A stretch of 64,000 nt of DNA from Patiria miniata (lineage: Eukaryota; Echinodermata; Asteroidea; Valvatida; Asterinidae): NCBI RefSeq assembly GCF_015706575.1, contig NW_024037053.1, positions 186,001 through 250,000 of the forward strand. Direction: 5' to 3'. Below are positions 59,636 to 64,000 of this stretch, in pieces. Numbering within the stretch: position 1 is the stretch's first letter; the number at the start of each line of letters is the position of its first letter. The position numbers were made by a program, and so were the translations under genes. The notes beneath the pieces were generated by a model, which did no database searches, was not told the DNA's origin, and was given only the letters and a program-made list of their open reading frames with translations.

Positions 59636-61010
59636 AACTGCATGTATTTAGAATGTTCAAACAATAGAGTACAATTGTATTCTTCTCCGAAATATCTAGT
59701 CGTATGTTTTGGATTTTGTTTTTGATCATTTTTCTTCCCACTAAATATCCGGATCCGCTCAGAATTTTATGTAAACACATGCTCATGCTAGTTTTGCCAT
59801 TTACGATGCTATTTCGTTGCTGGGAAGAAAGTCTCGCTGTAAGATCTGCATCAATTTATCATCTGCAAGACATGTTGCCTTTGCTTCAATTATATACATT
59901 TTTATGCATCTTTAGATGTTCTTATAGTATTCATGTTTATGTATTCTGATTGTTTTCCCTCAGAAATTTGGGAAAGTGCAGTTACTTTAATGGTGCAATC
60001 AATTATCTTAAAGAAGCTTGCAATAGTGTGAGTTACTGATTTTGATGGAGTAATTTTTAACAAGAAAAAGGCTTAATACTAAAATGTTTGAGTGACTTTT
60101 ACTGACCAGTACTACGCCTACATGCATACTGAAATGATGGTGCTATATTGGGCAATATATCATTTTGCGATGTATTGTGATATTTTTCCTGCCACACTGG
60201 TTTGCCAATAATGTCTTTTTTCCAAATTGTCTTTGTAAACGCAAAATGTACACGTGCATTGTATTTAGATTTTTCGCTCAAACTCGCCAGATTTTTAGGA
60301 TTTTAAACTAAGCGGCCTTTTGCTTCAAGTACATGTAGTCCAATTGCCGAGGGAATCGCCCCAAAATATGCAGTTTACATATGCAATTTAAATTGTCAGT
60401 CGCATAACAGTGAAAATCATTTTTTAGAAGCAACATGCTTAGAATGGTGAAAAAGAATGTACATGTATTCAACAGCTTGTGTATTTTTTAATTTTCTGCT
60501 TAATTCCACCGTTTTCATAATTCTGCTAAAATCATCTCCAAGTTTGCTTCAGAGGAATTAAAATGCCAACAAACTACATTTATCGTTTGGTGATTCTTTC
60601 TGTATTATGATTTTCAAGAGATTTTGTGCAAATTGCTGCGTTATTTGCAATCACTTTTACAGGAAGTACAACAGAGTGCACGAGTACGGACACAAGACAG
60701 AATTGTTACTAACGGCAGCTATGTTTCAAGTTTTCAGACAAAGTTTGCTTTCAAGTTGACTCGTCACAGGCATGCAACTTTTCCTCGGATCTGCTGATTT
60801 CTTCGTTTTTACTTCTCATGAATGCCATTACAAATTGAAAAATGCTGTAAGAAGTCTTGTGCGGTTTGGAATTTCCTCCCCCCCCCCTTAATTCCCAGTT
60901 GCATGCCTGTCATCGACCTGAGGACATTGGCTGTGACTCACTTAATGGGCTACATTCACACATAAATAAACCACTGCAAGGCAAGTTCAAGCTTGAGTTC
61001 CACTTAGGTC
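59636..61010. other. Intergenic region between gene 6 and RPL10
   Basis: AT-rich sequence without recognisable exons, RNAs or mobile-element ends. A C run lies at 60879-60887. The open frames here are short and unrelated to known proteins as far as I can tell. The two flanking genes converge on this region, so it should hold only 3' ends. Confidence 0.5.
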
Positions 61011-61016
61011 TTTATT
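61011..61016 (-). terminator. Polyadenylation signal of RPL10
   Basis: TTTATT on the + strand is AATAAA on the coding strand, about 270 bases after the RPL10 stop codon. I saw no nearer hexamer. Confidence 0.5.
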
Positions 61017-61284
61017 CTGTTCACGAACATAAAGATTTTTCTTTCTGATGCATTTCTAAACAACTTTCATTATTTTGGCAATGAGACGTCCACCCAAAAC
61101 AAATTTAGTCGAATAAATGTGTGACAACCAAAAAAAATGGTCGACTCCCACCAGACAAGTCTGGCACATCAATTCTTTGACCAAGTCCACCAAAACGGAT
61201 GTTTTTGAAGGAAGGTGCTAAAGCCGGGTTCAGGAAATTGTGGGCGTCGCCGCACCCTCTTTAGTGCCTGGCAACTCTGTGTTT

Positions 61285-63937
61285 TTATGACTGGTACTGC
61301 TTCCAGCGTGCGAGAGGACCGTAGTTGGGCAGGTACTGCACGCCGACGCCGTCTGGGATGAAGCGACCTTCGCTGCGCAGCTCCTCGAACTTCTCCCGGG
61401 TGTACTTGGTGAAACCCCATTTCTCGGAGATGAAGATCTGTTGAAGAGAATAGTCCATCACCTTATTGTGTACTGAGCATTTAGGATGGTTGAGAGTGGG
61501 TGACATTTACTTGGACAAAAAACCTATTATAGTTAAATTTAAGTCGTCACGTGCTCTGCACGCACATAATTTATAGTAACAAAATTCTTTGGAAAACCGG
61601 GGAAAATTTCCTTATTAGTAAATGTTCTCCATCTGTTATTTCATGTACTTTCAGTTTTTTGGGGTAAAGGAAATGCCCATGATTTAGATAGGACCAGAAC
61701 CAAGGCAAGAGATAGGTGGAACTTTTTCAAAATAGATTATAAACAGGTTTTTAATATTTATTTCAGAACATCAAATACAAGCCAATTACTGTGTCTTCAG
61801 GTACAAACCATATGTCAAAATTTTAAACTGGGGATGCCGCATCCATCAGAAACACAAACTGAACTATTTGTCACTAATACTCGAAACCGAAGTATTGCAT
61901 GTACCTCTTGCCTTTGTTTACCTTTTAAATCAGAGGAAAATCCTTGTTTGCTCTTTGCAACATACTCTGGAATCTTACCTTCTGTCTACCTGGGAACTTG
62001 AACTTGGCTCGGCGGAAGGCCTCAATGGCAGAGGCCTTGTTGCTGTCCTTGGTGCGGATGGACAGGATAGTCTGGCCGATGCGGACGCGGGCCACGGTGC
62101 CCTGAGGCTTGCCAAAGGCTCCCCTCATTCCAGTCTGGAGCCTGTGGGAAGCAGGATCGGAATGGAAAGCTGCTTTATTTACAGTGAATGTTAACCCTAA
62201 TCCTGCCAGACGCAACACAGTGCGCATCAGGTGGAAAAGAACTGGTGCACTTTTATGCATTCAGTCCGGTTCATACTTCACGTGAAAGCTAAAGCGAAAG
62301 CGAAGCGAAATTCGTGGCGTCAACAATACATTCGGAGCGCGTCCACCATTGTTGACGACATGAATTTCGCTTCGCACAAGCTTTCGCGTGAAGTATGAAC
62401 CGGGCTTGACCAACACCACTGCATGAATGGCCAGCTCTGAGAAACAATGAGAGCTAAGTCCCATTGAACAATGCCACAGTTGTATCCTGCTGCGTGCAGT
62501 GACCACGGACTCGGAGGCAGTGTGGCCCCGAGACTTTTTCCCCCGGATGGATCTCGCTACATTTGGCAGGCATGTCACTTAGTCAAGTCTTGCATGTCGC
62601 TAGGTTTGGCAGGGTTCTAGCAAACATACCCTGGAGGGTTAGGGTTAAGGAGAGAATGCGAAATTAAACACGTGGTAACCCCAGGTTTACCTCGAGGTTT
62701 TACAGTGTACCTCGGCCCTCGGGGTTGTACCTCGCATTACCACTTGTTTAATCTGGCATTCTTCCCTTACCCCAGCTGCACCAACGGACTCAGCTTCTTG
62801 ACCATTCCTGAGATCTCAGTGGGAGGGAGACATGAGCGTTTTGGTTAGCTCGTGTATGGCACAAAGTATGCACATTTTTTTTTTTCTGAACATTCACAAT
62901 CCTGTACTGTTTTAGTGTGAGCATCAGCTGAGCAATGCATTTGATGTATAGCCCAGCCACTGTTACTTCGGTCCTAATCCTAAGCCTTTTTTCTTTCAAA
63001 ATTCTCCAGCTACCGCCATGTAAACATTGGATACAGTCTCAATCTTCCACATCATCCGTTCTTTCTTCATTTTGTTCGGTGGAGGGGTGACCACTGCCTC
63101 GCCCCTTCAAAATCCTCCAACAATCACTGCTGTAATAATGCAGCATTTCCGATGATATCCAGCAGCAGTGCCGTATATATGCAGCACAATGTATGCCTAA
63201 ATGTTTGCACGGCTAAGCATAAACAACGCAAGATACAGCTTAAGAACTCGACACAATGCATCATCCAAAAAAAACCCAACCAGCAGTAAACAAGCATAGA
63301 GCCTCAATCCACCAATATCCTACAAAAGCGCATAGTTGATATTGGAGTATTGGGGTTAATTAGGGCTTGATGTACCAATTTGGTTCCAGGCTTGGCGTAC
63401 TCATTTTGATGAAGTGCAAAGATTTTTGTATGGGGTTGCCTGCAAATTGTTGGATTTTGAAGGATTCAGGCTGCCACCTAGATTTTGGAGGATTGGGGTA
63501 AAATAGGGCTTGATGTACCAACTTGGATCCAGGCTTGCCGTACTCATTTTGATGAAGTGCCAAGATTGTTCTGTGGGTTGCCTGCAATTGTTGGAGTTTG
63601 AAGGATTCAGGCTGCCACCTAGCATAAATGCCAAAGAGAGCCATAAGGGGTTGAACTGTGAAAAAATTTCCAACGGATCGTGAGACTTACCTATCGGCCC
63701 CAGCACACGACAACATTTTGTTGATGCGCACGACGTGGAACGGGTGCAGACGGATCCGGATGTGGAAGGAGTCCTTGCCGCAGTGCTTGACCATGTACTT
63801 GTTGGCGCAGATGCGGCCAGCCTCCAGGGCCTCCGATGAGAGCTGCTCAAACTCGCCAGAGACCAGGTGGATGCACAGGGGGAAGTCGTCCACGCGAGCC
63901 TTCTTGCGGCCCAAGTCATAGATGCGCAGCTTGGAGT
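61285..63937 (-). CDS. RPL10: 60S ribosomal protein L10 (uL16), 3' exons; 5' end outside the window
   Basis: Coding segments on the - strand: 63691-63937, 61979-62141, 61285-61437 (stop at 61285-61287), with GT-AG introns. The protein runs [110 protein letters not shown], and ends WKQYQS. This matches eukaryotic RPL10 from about residue 32 to the C-terminus, including the [20 protein letters not shown] loop region near the peptidyl transferase centre. The first ~31 residues (family start [20 protein letters not shown]) must lie beyond base 64000. RPL10 joins the 60S subunit late, in the cytoplasm, and is essential. It points towards the SDR array tail to tail. Confidence 0.97.
62266..62403. 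mobile_element. 138-bp foldback MITE in an RPL10 intron
   Basis: The left arm begins CCGGTTCATACTTCACGTG, and the right arm, reverse-complemented, begins CCGGTTCATACTTCACGCG. Both continue with AAAGC and GCGAAGCGAAATTC. The arms are about 60 bp with a short loop. There is no coding capacity, and the target duplication is not clear. Confidence 0.75.
62647..62768. mobile_element. ~122-bp inverted-repeat element in an RPL10 intron
   Basis: The left arm has AAGGAGAGAATGCGAAATTA and then AACACGTGGTAA; the right arm, reverse-complemented, has AAGGGAAGAATGCCAGATTA and AACAAGTGGTAA. The pairing is imperfect, suggesting an older MITE. The loop contains several ACCTCG repeats. Confidence 0.55.
63368..63479 (-). 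ncRNA. Candidate H/ACA snoRNA, copy A (RPL10 intron)
   Basis: On the - strand (the host gene's strand) a first hairpin can close with GCCTG/CAGGC, a hinge ATACAA fits the H-box pattern ANANNA, a second short stem TTTG/CAAA follows, and ACA stands three bases from the proposed 3' end (TACATCA). Length is about 112. RPL10 introns host the H/ACA RNA SNORA70 in human, which supports the context only. No folding program was run, so this is a candidate. Confidence 0.35.
63511..63620 (-). ncRNA. Candidate H/ACA snoRNA, copy B (RPL10 intron)
   Basis: Second unit of a 143-bp tandem duplication with copy A. It keeps the GCCTG/CAGGC stem. The hinge reads AGAACA (ANANNA), the 3' stem is CTTGG/CCAAG, and TACATCA ends the unit. 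Both boxes and both stems survive although the copies differ at many positions between them. An ordinary tandem repeat with chance pairing is the alternative. Confidence 0.35.
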
Positions 63938-64000
63938 CTGAACCAAATAAAATATGATTATTATTTCTTTTTAATAATTAACCATATGAGCCTTCCCAAG

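Noticed and set aside
60857-61048. 63-residue frame between gene 6 and RPL10
   Set aside because: It has no recognisable similarity, overlaps the proposed RPL10 3' end on the opposite strand, and is about the length expected by chance.
61438-61978. C/D-box snoRNA in the last RPL10 intron
   Set aside because: A GGTGATGG near 61450 resembles a C box, but no matching D box or terminal stem was found and it sits too close to the splice acceptor.

Overview
The window reads as nuclear DNA of an invertebrate animal. It has intron-rich genes with GT-AG splicing, many short DNA transposons, and the ribosomal protein gene RPL10. The style (ACATGTACATG runs, dense MITEs, an expanded dehydrogenase family) would suit an amphioxus or another marine deuterostome. 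That assignment is a guess; nothing in the sequence names the species.

About 59 kb is one head-to-tail array of a short-chain dehydrogenase/reductase (SDR) gene on the + strand. I number the copies 1 to 6, with start codons at 3934, 13403, 22546, 30980, 41800 and 51180. The decayed end of a further copy (0) occupies the first 130 bases. Every copy has the same eight coding exons with the same splice phases, and all twenty-odd splice junctions per pair could be checked by reading frame. The exons encode a soluble SDR of the retinol dehydrogenase/WWOX/DHRSX type, with cofactor motif, NAG motif and Asn-Ser-Tyr-Lys catalytic residues intact, followed by a charged, probably disordered C-terminal tail. 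Genes 1, 3 and 5 are intact with short tails (479-481 aa). Gene 2 has an earlier stop in the tail (432 aa). Gene 4 is broken by a 1.47 kb foldback transposon inside exon 2. Gene 6 carries a very long acidic tail (1279 aa in total) built from eight ~69-residue repeats, organised as a 417-bp higher-order repeat. The 3' flanks of the short-tailed copies still hold decayed pieces of that tail, so the long form is probably ancestral.

The copies fall into two groups. Genes 1 and 2 (and the 5' half of gene 3) have spacers with a ~165-bp minisatellite and a LINE fragment, and genes 1 and 2 share a 532-bp MITE in intron 2. Genes 4, 5 and 6 (and the 3' half of gene 3) have different spacers with a clear AATAAA; genes 3-5 carry a hAT-like element in intron 5, absent from gene 6. 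Gene 3 is a mosaic of the two groups. Genes 4 and 5 are almost identical and come from a very recent ~9.3 kb tandem duplication.

The last 3 kb hold the three 3'-terminal coding exons of RPL10 on the - strand; its first exon(s) lie beyond the window. Its introns contain two small foldback MITEs and a tandem pair of sequences that could be H/ACA snoRNAs.
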